Origin: an uncultured Bacilli bacterium
GTDB taxonomy: Bacteria; Bacillota_I; Bacilli_A; RF39; UBA660
Assembly (NCBI GenBank): GCA_944363755.1
Contig: CALVVC010000006.1
Span: 1 to 20,694 of the forward strand
Reading direction: 5' to 3'
DNA length: 20,694 nucleotides
Positions within the stretch are counted from its first letter, which is position 1; each line of letters begins with the position of its first letter. Made by a program: the position numbers and the translations under genes. Below are positions 1 to 6,859 of the stretch, piece after piece. The notes under the pieces were generated by a model. The model searched no databases. It saw only the letters and a program-made list of their open reading frames with translations, and was not told where the DNA came from.

Positions 1-606
1 AAAAGCTAAGATATTAGCAAGTTTGTCTATAGCAGTTTTTCTATTTCTTAAATCAACTAACCTATGACTATCAAAATCTTCTTTTACTTTAGGATTTAGT
101 TTAGCTCCTTCTACATATGGTAATCTATAGAAATCTTTAATATTATCATAATATGCTGCAATATATAATAAATCTAATTTATCAGCATCTTTTATCGCTT
201 TACAAAATAGTTCTTCTTTTGGAGTTAATTCATAATTCAAATTTAATTTGTTATGATATTTAATGGCTTTATAGATAACATCATCATATTTATTATCTTC
301 AATAAATTTTCTGATAAGATTATCTTTAAAAAGGATCTCCACTCCTAAATCAGCATGATTAACTATTCCATCTTTAGTAGAATTATAAATTTCTATTTGT
401 TTGAATCTACCAATATCATGCAGATAACCAATTAATATTAAAAGATTAGTATTTTCTAAAGAAAAATTAATGGCATTAGCAATATATTTGCAATTATCTT
501 TTACTCTTAAAGTATGATTATATTTTCTTTTGATAGTAATATTATTTAAATCAAAATTATTAACATAATCTTTAAAAGTTTTATCTATTTTTTTTAAATC
601 TATCAT
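1..606 (-). CDS. HD-domain phosphohydrolase (3' end cut by window edge)
   Basis: Reading leftward from ATG at 606, 202 codons are open to the window edge, so the C-terminus is missing. A strong AGGGGGG ribosome site lies 6-7 bases before the start. The protein has the ordered HD-superfamily metal ligands: His31 in YNHTLRV, His63-Asp64 in YLHDIGRF, His84 in NHADLG, His118 in KYHNK, and Asp142 in KDADKLD. This pattern is typical of metal-dependent phosphohydrolases acting on nucleotides or other phosphoesters; the substrate cannot be read from the sequence. No membrane segment or signal peptide is seen, so it is probably cytoplasmic. The start lies 8 bases beyond the rnhC stop with no terminator between, so the two are probably cotranscribed. 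HD family assignment is firm; the specific function is unknown. Confidence 0.88.
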   Translation of the reverse strand, partial: MIDLKKIDKTFKDYVNNFDLNNITIKRKYNHTLRVKDNCKYIANAINFSLENTNLLILIGYLHDIGRFKQIEIYNSTKDGIVNHADLGVEILFKDNLIRKFIEDNKYDDVIYKAIKYHNKLNLNYELTPKEELFCKAIKDADKLDLLYIAAYYDNIKDFYRLPYVEGAKLNPKVKEDFDSHRLVDLRNRKTAIDKLANILAF

Positions 607-614
607 AATTCCCC

Positions 615-1526
615 CTAAAATATAAGAGTCTTTAATATTCTCTGGGTGTTTCTAAAATTATACTTTGCTACCTCTTTTAACTTTTCTTCACCATACTTAT
701 TAACTAATTCTTCTCCTATTTTATCTACATTAGATCCAGCCCCTTTAGGAAGAGGTATGCCTACTTCATCACTGATTTTATCAAATTCTTTTAAGAATAT
801 ATATCTACTAATAATAGAAGCTGCTCCAACGGCAAGGTTTTTATCTTCAGCTTTTTGAACGAAAGTAATACCTCTTTGAATATTAGGAACATCTTTAATA
901 TAATCATAGTATCTTTTTTCTCTTGCAAATTCATCAACAATAATATAATCAATTTCTGGCTTTAATTCATTTATTATTTGATAGAGTACTTTATTATGCA
1001 TAATGGCTTTAATCTTATTCATATTAATGTCTTTACTATACTTTTCATTATATTCTTTATTAGTTAAAATAATAGATCTATAAGGAATCTTTTTAACAAG
1101 CTCTGGTGTTACTTTTAATATAAATTCATCTGTTAGTTTTTTAGAATCTCTAATACCTAAATCTTCTAAATATTTTACATTTTCTTTTGATACATAAGTA
1201 GCAGTTACAACAATAGGCCCAAAATAGTCTCCTGTTCCAACTTCATCACTACCTACTGATGATGTGTTATGATATATAGAATCTTTTTCTTTCTGTTTTT
1301 CTTGTTCTTCTTTAGTATTGCTTAATATAGTACCCCATAGATTAGCATCAACATCAGCACTTGTTCCTTGAAACATAACTTTACCTGATTCATACATCGT
1401 AATAACAGTATCTTCATCTTTCGCTTGAAATACTACATAAGGAATCTTTTTATCACGCATTTTATCTTTATAATACTCTATCATTTTTTCTTTAACTTCA
1501 TCATTTACTTTAATAACTACGTTCAT
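615..1526 (-). CDS. rnhC: Ribonuclease HIII
   Basis: Cleaves the RNA strand of RNA-DNA hybrids in the cytoplasm (primer and R-loop removal). The 303 residues match the usual RNase HIII length. Residues 1-80 form the N-terminal substrate-binding region that separates HIII from HII. The catalytic domain opens with GSDEVGTGDYFGPIVV (about 92-107), giving acidic residues Asp94 and Glu95; Asp198 in IIVDEF and the KAED segment near 226-228 supply the other expected metal ligands. DSKKLTD at 127-133 is also conserved. The ATG at 1526 is preceded by GGAGAGA. It is transcribed divergently from cvpA and runs into the HD-domain gene. In Bacillus rnhC also sits near cvpA and trxA, which supports the call. 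It stops at TAG. Confidence 0.96.
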   Translation of the reverse strand: MNVVIKVNDEVKEKMIEYYKDKMRDKKIPYVVFQAKDEDTVITMYESGKVMFQGTSADVDANLWGTILSNTKEEQEKQKEKDSIYHNTSSVGSDEVGTGDYFGPIVVTATYVSKENVKYLEDLGIRDSKKLTDEFILKVTPELVKKIPYRSIILTNKEYNEKYSKDINMNKIKAIMHNKVLYQIINELKPEIDYIIVDEFAREKRYYDYIKDVPNIQRGITFVQKAEDKNLAVGAASIISRYIFLKEFDKISDEVGIPLPKGAGSNVDKIGEELVNKYGEEKLKEVAKYNFRNTQRILKTLIF

Positions 1527-1548
1527 AATTTTATCTCTCCTTAAAAAT

Positions 1549-1581
1549 ATTATAGCATAGTTTTAGTTTTTGGTTTATAAT
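1549..1581. promoter_or_regulatory. Divergent -10 elements between rnhC and cvpA
   Basis: On the minus strand TATAAT (1549-1554) is preceded by TGC, an extended -10 for rnhC. On the plus strand TATAAT lies at 1576-1581, 24 bases before the cvpA ATG. Neither has a convincing -35 hexamer, so both probably rely on the -10 region. The two start sites point away from each other across about 80 bp. Confidence 0.5.
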
Positions 1582-1605
1582 AAATATATAGATAGGAGGA
1601 ATTAT

Positions 1606-2313
1606 ATGAGCCCAAATATATTTAGTGTTATTATAATATTACTTATTTTACTTTGTGGAGTTTTAGGAAGTAAAAGAGGAATATTAAAAGAACTTGTTAT
1701 AATTGTTGGAACTATTGTAGTCTTTGCTTTATCATTTTTCTTAAAAGACTTTGTAGCAGGATTTTTCTGTGAGTATTTACCATTCTTTAATTTTAGAATA
1801 CCTTTAGGTAATTTAATTAGTTTAAATATTATATTCTATCAATTAATAGCATTTCTAATATTAGTTATTATATTTAGATTTATATTACAAATACTAATAG
1901 ATGTAACAGGTATATTTAGTAAAATTATTAATGCTACTATAATACTTGCATTACCTAATAAATTATTAGGATTTATTGTGGGACTAATAGAAGGATATAT
2001 CTTAATGTTTATTTTACTTAATGTAATTGCTATACCTATGAGTGGTAGTGAATTATTTATGGAATCTAGAGTAAGACAGTTTATTGTTAATGATACTCCA
2101 GTACTTAAAGATTGTTTAGGAGGTTTAAATTATGCAATAGATGATGTACTTAGTTTGTCTAGTAAAGATGATAGAAATACTAATGATTTAAAAGTAATAG
2201 ATATTATGTTAAAATATGATGTAGTAACTACTGATTTTATAGATAATGTTAAAGAAACTGGTAAACTTGATGATATTAGTGGACTTGATAATATTATAGA
2301 TAAATATAGATAG
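1606..2313 (+). CDS. cvpA: CvpA family membrane protein
   Basis: A 235-residue polytopic inner-membrane protein of the CvpA family (named from colicin V production in E. coli; YshB in Bacillus). The molecular role is still poorly defined. Hydrophobic spans are visible near residues 3-20, 24-47, 65-92 and 120-145, followed by a polar cytoplasmic-looking tail rich in Asp. The family's early motif is present as GVLGSKRGILKEL. I chose ATG at 1606 because AGGAGG lies 7 bases upstream. A TTG at 1570 would add 12 residues, but it lies upstream of the TATAAT used for this gene. The trxA start follows the TAG stop after 11 bases, so the two form an operon. Confidence 0.88.
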   Translation: MSPNIFSVIIILLILLCGVLGSKRGILKELVIIVGTIVVFALSFFLKDFVAGFFCEYLPFFNFRIPLGNLISLNIIFYQLIAFLILVIIFRFILQILIDVTGIFSKIINATIILALPNKLLGFIVGLIEGYILMFILLNVIAIPMSGSELFMESRVRQFIVNDTPVLKDCLGGLNYAIDDVLSLSSKDDRNTNDLKVIDIMLKYDVVTTDFIDNVKETGKLDDISGLDNIIDKYR

Positions 2314-2324
2314 GAGAGATATAA

Positions 2325-2630
2325 ATGAATTATTTAGAAAATACAGATGATTTTGAAGCCTTAATTAAAGAAGGAGATGTTATAGTAGATTTCTTTGCTA
2401 CTTGGTGTGGACCTTGTAAAATGTTAAGTCCAGTACTTGAAGAAATAGCTCTTAAGTTTCCAAGAATAAAGGTTGTTAAAGTTGATATAGATAAGTTTGA
2501 TAATTTAACAAGAAGTCATGGTATTATGAGTGTACCAACTATGGAAGTATATAGAGATGGTACTTTAGTAAAAAAAGAAGTGGGATATCATGATTTAGAT
2601 AGTATTGTATCTTGGTTACCAAGGGATTAG
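2325..2630 (+). CDS. trxA: Thioredoxin
   Basis: Small cytoplasmic dithiol-disulfide oxidoreductase that reduces protein disulfides, recycled by thioredoxin reductase. The 101 residues are the canonical size. The active site reads ATWCGPCKML with Cys28 and Cys31, and the cis-proline loop is SVPT (Pro71). The conserved Asp22 region (VDFFATW) is present. A GGAGAG ribosome site lies in the 11-base gap after cvpA. The TAG stop lies inside the left arm of the terminator hairpin that ends the operon, and a TGA triplet follows the TAG directly in frame. Confidence 0.96.
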   Translation: MNYLENTDDFEALIKEGDVIVDFFATWCGPCKMLSPVLEEIALKFPRIKVVKVDIDKFDNLTRSHGIMSVPTMEVYRDGTLVKKEVGYHDLDSIVSWLPRD

Positions 2631-2648
2631 TGAAAACTAGTCTTTTTT
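2625..2648 (+). terminator. Rho-independent terminator of cvpA-trxA
   Basis: Seven-pair stem GATTAGT/ACTAGTC (one G-T wobble) closed by a GAAA tetraloop and followed by six T. The left arm includes the trxA stop codon. Confidence 0.85.
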
Positions 2649-2649
2649 C

Positions 2650-2692
2650 TTGAACGCAACCAAAAAGTTACATAAATTAACTGAAAATTGGT
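2650..2692 (+). promoter_or_regulatory. Promoter with overlapping dyad upstream of the XRE membrane regulator
   Basis: TTGAAC (2650-2655), 17-base spacer, TAAATT (2673-2678). A nested inverted repeat covers the -10: outer arms ACCAA (2659-2663) and TTGGT (2688-2692), inner arms AGTTA (2666-2670) and TAACT (2678-2682). The location suits an operator, most simply for autoregulation by the HTH protein encoded next. The promoter is well supported; the operator role is inference. Confidence 0.5.
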
Positions 2693-2739
2693 AGGATGCA
2701 ACTAAGTTTTTTGATAAATTCTAAACTGAGGTGAGAAAA

Positions 2740-4086
2740 ATGAACTTTGCTAGTAATTTGCAAAAATTAAGAAAAAAAGAAAATATGTCTCAAGAGGTGC
2801 TTGCTGAAAAGCTTGATGTAACAAGACAATCTGTCTCTAAATGGGAAAGTGGTGTTTCTTATCCTGAGATGGATAAGTTAATATCTATATGTAAGATATT
2901 TAATGTAGATATGGATACTTTAGTAAATGGAGATGTAGATATAGATAATGTTGATAAAGAGATTTCTATTAATACTAAAGATATCTTAGATAAGTTTAAT
3001 ACTTTAATGAAGAAGATAGTATTTCTATTTGAAAATATGAGTTTTAAAGAAATAATAGAGTTTTTAGTAACAATATTTATCTTAATATTAATAATATTAA
3101 TAGGTACTATTCCAAAAGAATTAATTGAAAGTTTAATAGGTAATGGTCTTTTATATGATATTAGTTATATTGGTCCTACATTAAATAATATTTTTAGATT
3201 AATAGTTGATATATTATATAGTGTATTTTCTATAGTTATATTTATCTATGTCTTAAAGATAAAGTATTTAGATAGAATTAAGATTAAAGATGATAATGAT
3301 AAAGAGATAGTTACTAAAGTTAAAGAGAAAAAAGTTAAGGAAGTAGAAAAGATTATTATTAAAGATAATAATAGTAATTCACTAACTAAAACACTTGCTA
3401 AAATAATTATCTATATTATTAAATTCTTTATCATTTGTTATTTAATCGCTCCTTTAATATGTATAGTAATATTTGCCGTAATGATTGGTTTTCTTGTATT
3501 ATTTGTTATAAAGGGACTTCCTTTATTAGGTATTCTTCTATGGACTATATCTTTACTTATAATAAGTTCTATATGTTTTGAAGTACCACTTAATTTTGTT
3601 ATTAATCATAAGAATAATTATAAAAGAATTATGATTACTTTACTTATATCATTAATAATAGTTATTATTGGTTCAATCATTTTCGCTTATCATTTATTTT
3701 CTATTACTTATGTTGATAGTATACCTAACGATATTAAAACTATGGAAATTAAAGAAAGTTATAGTATGAATAATGATATAACTATATATGATGATTATTA
3801 TACTGATATAAAATATGTTATAGATGATAGTCTAACTGATAAAATAGAAGTAACAGTTACTTATTATGATTACTTAATAAAAAGAAATATAGAAATAAAA
3901 CTTCATAATAATAATTTATTAATATATGATAATGGTCCTAAAGAATTTAGTTTTAGGGAAGTTTTAGATAAATTAAGTGATGATTTTAAAGATAATAAGA
4001 TTTATAATTACGATAAGTTAAATAATTATAAAGTTATTATTAAGAGTAGTAGTAATAATATAGATATAATTAAAAATAATTCCTAG
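2740..4086 (+). CDS. XRE-family HTH regulator with membrane domain
   Basis: A 448-residue protein with three parts. Residues 1-65 are a Cro/C1-type helix-turn-helix: NLQKLRKKENMSQEVLAEKL, then VTRQSVSKWESG and the following helix. Residues ~105-322 hold about six hydrophobic spans (near 105-125, 152-172, 220-280 in several passes, 297-320), with a charged Lys/Glu/Asp stretch between spans 2 and 3. Residues ~323-448 form a polar, beta-rich tail resembling DUF4097-type envelope domains; this is a weak resemblance judged by eye. It may be a one-step membrane sensor, with DNA-binding head inside and sensing tail outside. ATG at 2740 is chosen because GAGGTGA sits 6 bases upstream; the GTG at 2731 overlaps that site. 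The stop lies in a hairpin shared with convergent yigZ. Confidence 0.8.
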   Translation: MNFASNLQKLRKKENMSQEVLAEKLDVTRQSVSKWESGVSYPEMDKLISICKIFNVDMDTLVNGDVDIDNVDKEISINTKDILDKFNTLMKKIVFLFENMSFKEIIEFLVTIFILILIILIGTIPKELIESLIGNGLLYDISYIGPTLNNIFRLIVDILYSVFSIVIFIYVLKIKYLDRIKIKDDNDKEIVTKVKEKKVKEVEKIIIKDNNSNSLTKTLAKIIIYIIKFFIICYLIAPLICIVIFAVMIGFLVLFVIKGLPLLGILLWTISLLIISSICFEVPLNFVINHKNNYKRIMITLLISLIIVIIGSIIFAYHLFSITYVDSIPNDIKTMEIKESYSMNNDITIYDDYYTDIKYVIDDSLTDKIEVTVTYYDYLIKRNIEIKLHNNNLLIYDNGPKEFSFREVLDKLSDDFKDNKIYNYDKLNNYKVIIKSSSNNIDIIKNNS

Positions 4087-4107
4087 TTAAGTTTAGGAAT
4101 TATTTTT
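4072..4107. terminator. Bidirectional terminator between the XRE regulator and yigZ
   Basis: Perfect 11-bp inverted repeat AATAATTCCTA (4075-4085)/TAGGAATTATT (4094-4104) with an 8-base loop. It is flanked by A on the left and T on the right, so each strand ends in a U tract. The stop codons of both convergent genes lie in the left arm, overlapping at 4083-4086. Confidence 0.85.
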
Positions 4108-4664
4108 TCTTCTTTCTTATTAATAGTGACTAAAGTCTTAAGATTATCTATTACTTCTTTAGTTACTTCTATTATATAAGTACAATCTTCTTTATATATT
4201 TTATTTTTAATAATACCATCTCTTAATATATAATTAATTTCTTTTTCTTTAGAATAAGGAAAGGTAATAGATGCTTTTATTCCCGTAATTAACTCTATTA
4301 TACTACATTTATCTATTACTCCTTTAGTAGTATTAGAATAGGCTCTAATAAGTCCTCCAGGGCCTAATTTAATACCTCCAAAGTATCTTATTACTACTAC
4401 TAAGACATTAACTAAATTATTACCTTCTATTACATTTAATATAGGTATACCTGCTGTTTTATTAGGCTCTTTATCATCACTAAACCCTTTATTATTAATT
4501 AATTTATATGCATAACAATAATGAGTAGCATTTTTATATTCATCTTTTATTTTATTAAGATTATCTTTTATATCATTAATAGATTCTATAGGAATAATAA
4601 TACCAATAAATTTAGAATTTTTAATAGTTATTTCATATATCTCTTTATTTAAAATACTTCTCAT
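4083..4664 (-). CDS. yigZ: YigZ/IMPACT family protein
   Basis: Member of the YigZ/YvyE (UPF0029, IMPACT) family of cytoplasmic proteins, whose eukaryotic relatives modulate translation control; the bacterial function is not settled. Conserved blocks are clear: NSKFIG (16-21), ATHYCYAY (46-53), SDDKEP followed by TAGIPIL (62-76), and VLVVVIRYFGGIKLGPGGL (87-105) running into RAYS. The 193 residues include the smaller C-terminal domain (about 125-193), which is divergent here. AAAGGAA precedes the ATG at 4664. The gene is transcribed leftward from the symmetric promoter at 4682-4718 and converges on the XRE regulator, with which it overlaps by four bases at the stops. Confidence 0.92.
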   Translation of the reverse strand: MRSILNKEIYEITIKNSKFIGIIIPIESINDIKDNLNKIKDEYKNATHYCYAYKLINNKGFSDDKEPNKTAGIPILNVIEGNNLVNVLVVVIRYFGGIKLGPGGLIRAYSNTTKGVIDKCSIIELITGIKASITFPYSKEKEINYILRDGIIKNKIYKEDCTYIIEVTKEVIDNLKTLVTINKKEEKIIPKLN

Positions 4665-4681
4665 AATGAATTCCTTTCTAT

Positions 4682-4718
4682 ATTTGTATTTTACAGTAAA
4701 AGACTATAAAATACAAAT
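4682..4718. promoter_or_regulatory. Symmetric divergent promoter for yigZ and the nucleoside phosphorylase
   Basis: A perfect 12-bp inverted repeat, ATTTGTATTTTA (4682-4693) and TAAAATACAAAT (4707-4718), separated by 13 bases. On each strand it reads TTGTAT, exactly 17 bases, TAAAAT: plus strand -35 at 4684-4689 and -10 at 4707-4712; minus strand -35 at 4712-4717 and -10 at 4688-4693. The -10 of one promoter abuts the -35 of the other. Predicted starts are near 4719 (plus) and 4681 (minus). The inverted repeat is seen directly; promoter use is inference. Confidence 0.6.
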
Positions 4719-4872
4719 TAGACGAGATATAATTAACTTAAGGAAATAAAAGGAAGATGGGTGTAGGATTGATTTATTAAGATAAAATAAATCGTCTATC
4801 TACATGTCAAAAAATGTTAAGACTCTTGTATTTAGAGACTTTATAAACTATTATTAAAATAGGTGATGTGTA
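4719..4872 (+). promoter_or_regulatory. Structured 5' leader of the pyrimidine nucleoside phosphorylase gene
   Basis: About 150 untranslated bases with several possible stems: GATTTATT (4771-4778)/AATAAATC (4786-4793), 8 bp; GTGTAG (4761-4766)/CTACAT (4800-4805), enclosing the first; TAGACGA (4719-4725)/TCGTCTA (4792-4798), which competes with the first; and AAGACTCT (4819-4826)/AGAGACTT (4834-4841) with one mismatch. It matches no riboswitch class I can recognise, and there is no clear U-tract terminator. It could be a regulatory leader or simply an AT-rich one. Confidence 0.35.
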
Positions 4873-6096
4873 GTGATTTTAGATATAATAAGTAAGAAAG
4901 CCAATAATTATGAACTTACTAAAGAAGAGTTAGAAACTATCTTTATGGGTTATCTTAATGATGAAGTTAAAGATTATCAGATGAGTGCTTTTCTTATGGC
5001 TATATGTATAAATGATATGAGTGATAGTGAAGTATTCGCTCTTACTGATATCTTTATTAAAAGTGGGGATGTTCTTGATTTAAGTTTTATAGATAAAATT
5101 AAAGTTGATAAACATTCAACTGGTGGAGTTGGTGATAAAACTACTTTAATTGTCGCTCCTCTTGTAGCAAGTCTTTCAGTTCCTGTTATTAAAATGAGTG
5201 GTAGAGGCTTAGGATATACTGGTGGTACTATTGATAAATTAGAGTCAATTCCAGGTTTTGTTGTTAATCTTAGTGAAGATGAAATAAGAAAACAAGCTCT
5301 TGATATTGGAATTGTTATAACTAGTCAAACTAAAAATCTTACTCCTTTAGATAAAAAAGTCTATGCTCTTCGTGATGTTACCGCTACTACAAACTCTATT
5401 CCTTTAATCGCTAGTAGTATTATGAGTAAAAAAATAGCAGGTAATGCTGATAAAATAGTTATTGATATTAAAGTAGGTAGGGGAGCTTTAATAAAAACAA
5501 AAGAAGATGCTATACGTCTTTCTAATCTATTAATTAAAATTGGAACTTATTATCAAAAAGAAGTTAGAACTGTTATATCTAATATGGATGTACCTTTAGG
5601 ACATAATATAGGTAATAAATTAGAGGTATTAGAAGCTCTTGATGTATTAAAAGGTAAAGAAAAGGGTGCCTTATATGATTTAGTTGTTGAACTTGCTAGT
5701 GAAATGGTTTCATTGGGTAAAAATATAGATATAGAAACTGCTAAAGGGGAAGTTATTGATAATTTATCAAATGGTAAAGCTTTAGATAAATTTTTAGAGT
5801 TAGTTAAATATCAACATGGTAATGTAGATAATCTTAGTATAGAAGCAAAAGTTTATAATATAAAAGCTAATAAGAATGGTATTTTAAATAATATTGATGC
5901 TTTATCTATCGCTAAACTTTGTGAAAATTTAGGAGCAGGTCGTAAGGATTTAAATGATAAAATTGATTATAATGCAGGAGTTGTTCTTAGAAAAAATATT
6001 GGTGATGAAATAAAAGAAGGAGATATTTTAGCAAGTTTATATACTAATGTTTTAGATCCTGTTTTTAATATTGATAAAACTTTTGAAATATCATAA
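4873..6096 (+). CDS. pdp: Pyrimidine-nucleoside phosphorylase
   Basis: Catalyses reversible phosphorolysis of uridine or thymidine/deoxyuridine to base plus (deoxy)ribose 1-phosphate, in cytoplasmic nucleoside salvage. The family signature is complete: KVDKHSTGGVGDKTT (77-91), MSGRGLGYTGGTIDKLE (108-124), ALRDVTATTNS and SSIMSKKIA. The helical N-terminal domain (1-70), the central alpha/beta domain and the C-terminal lipoyl-like domain are all represented. At 407 residues it is slightly shorter than the usual ~430. The GTG start at 4873 is preceded by AGGTGA and gives the expected N-terminus MILDIISKKA. Whether it prefers thymidine only (DeoA) or both pyrimidines cannot be settled by eye. It has its own promoter and a long leader, and converges on an unknown gene. 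Confidence 0.93.
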   Translation: MILDIISKKANNYELTKEELETIFMGYLNDEVKDYQMSAFLMAICINDMSDSEVFALTDIFIKSGDVLDLSFIDKIKVDKHSTGGVGDKTTLIVAPLVASLSVPVIKMSGRGLGYTGGTIDKLESIPGFVVNLSEDEIRKQALDIGIVITSQTKNLTPLDKKVYALRDVTATTNSIPLIASSIMSKKIAGNADKIVIDIKVGRGALIKTKEDAIRLSNLLIKIGTYYQKEVRTVISNMDVPLGHNIGNKLEVLEALDVLKGKEKGALYDLVVELASEMVSLGKNIDIETAKGEVIDNLSNGKALDKFLELVKYQHGNVDNLSIEAKVYNIKANKNGILNNIDALSIAKLCENLGAGRKDLNDKIDYNAGVVLRKNIGDEIKEGDILASLYTNVLDPVFNIDKTFEIS

Positions 6097-6130
6097 TAAT
6101 AGAAGAGTTATAAATTACTCTTCTATTATT
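6095..6130. terminator. Long hairpin between convergent genes
   Basis: Perfect 14-bp inverted repeat AATAATAGAAGAGT (6095-6108)/ACTCTTCTATTATT (6117-6130) with an 8-base loop. It covers the phosphorylase stop on one side and the unknown gene's stop on the other. There is no true U tract after either arm, so termination efficiency is uncertain, but position and symmetry fit a shared terminator. Confidence 0.6.
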
Positions 6131-6702
6131 CTACCTATTCTAAAACTATATTTATAATTATTATTTTTATATTCTTTTAAACTAAATTCTAAGCCTTTAT
6201 ATTGAAAGAACTCTGATGTTTTACTTTCTTTATCACTAGTATTACCTAAAGTTTCAAAGACTTTGTTATATATTAGACTAGTAGTATTTTCATCTATTTC
6301 TTCATTATTCGCTCTTATCATATTACTAATAATACTTTTAATAGTATTATTTTTTTTATTAAAATTAATACTTGTGATACTAACATTTTCATTTTTTATT
6401 ATAAATTCTATTTCTATATCATTTATTTTTATCTTATTGTTTTCTATTAATAGAATATTTATATCTTCACTACTTATATCATTATAATTATTTACTAGAT
6501 TTAAAAGATTTATATTACTGATAGTTTCTAACTTTCTTAAATCTTTAAAATCTTCACTTTTCATCTTTTCTTCTATTGTTTTATGATCTATTATTGATTT
6601 AGTAATTTCTACTGATAAAAAATAACAGATAGTTCCTAATATTATAGTTATTATTATTAATATAATTATTTGTTTTTTTGTTAGTTTTGTTTTTTTCTTC
6701 AT
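6115..6702 (-). CDS. Unknown membrane-anchored protein
   Basis: 195 residues; I do not recognise the family. A Lys-rich start (MKKKTKLTKKQ) is followed by one hydrophobic span at about 12-30, so it is likely anchored with the rest outside the membrane. No cysteine follows in a lipobox position. The rest is rich in Asn, Ile, Lys and Glu. It has predicted short strands in the middle (NNKIKINDIEIEFIIKNENV) and a final charged segment ending RIGRIIEE. AAGGCGGTG provides a strong ribosome site before the ATG at 6702. An extended -10 (TGTTATACT, 6724-6732 minus strand) lies upstream. The neighbours (nucleoside phosphorylase and PfkB kinase) do not obviously explain it. Confidence 0.75.
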   Translation of the reverse strand: MKKKTKLTKKQIIILIIITIILGTICYFLSVEITKSIIDHKTIEEKMKSEDFKDLRKLETISNINLLNLVNNYNDISSEDINILLIENNKIKINDIEIEFIIKNENVSITSINFNKKNNTIKSIISNMIRANNEEIDENTTSLIYNKVFETLGNTSDKESKTSEFFQYKGLEFSLKEYKNNNYKYSFRIGRIIEE

Positions 6703-6723
6703 AATACACCGCCTTACATAATA

Positions 6724-6790
6724 AGTATAACAGATATTTACACTTTAAGCTTTTGTTTTTATATATTTTTTTTAAAAATCTTGTTATACT
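6724..6790. promoter_or_regulatory. Divergent extended -10 promoters
   Basis: The same nine bases, TGTTATACT, occur on both strands: minus at 6724-6732 for the unknown membrane protein, and plus at 6782-6790 for the PfkB-family gene. Neither has a good -35, which is consistent with extended -10 promoters. Confidence 0.5.
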
Positions 6791-6828
6791 AGTAATGATG
6801 ACTAATCTTAAACATTGATATATTTGTT

Positions 6829-6844
6829 TTTCAATAAATTGAAA
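6829..6844 (+). promoter_or_regulatory. Hairpin over the ribosome site of the PfkB-family gene
   Basis: TTTCAA (6829-6834) can pair with TTGAAA (6839-6844) around a TAAA loop, occluding part of the GAAAGGA ribosome site (6841-6847). The stem is short and A-T rich, so any effect on translation may be modest. Confidence 0.3.
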
Positions 6845-6859
6845 GGAATGATACTTATA

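Noticed and set aside
646..858. 70-codon plus-strand frame inside rnhC, with similar short frames at 6263-6487, 8467-8679 and 17684-17881
   Set aside because: All lie antisense within clear genes, lack ribosome sites and have composition typical of reversed AT-rich coding sequence.
1570..1605. TTG start at 1570 extending CvpA by 12 residues
   Set aside because: It lies upstream of the likely -10 and has no ribosome site, while ATG 1606 has AGGAGG at the right distance and begins the conserved sequence.
4719..4872. Purine-type riboswitch before the nucleoside phosphorylase
   Set aside because: The conserved junction and loop bases of the purine riboswitch are not present; only generic stems are seen.
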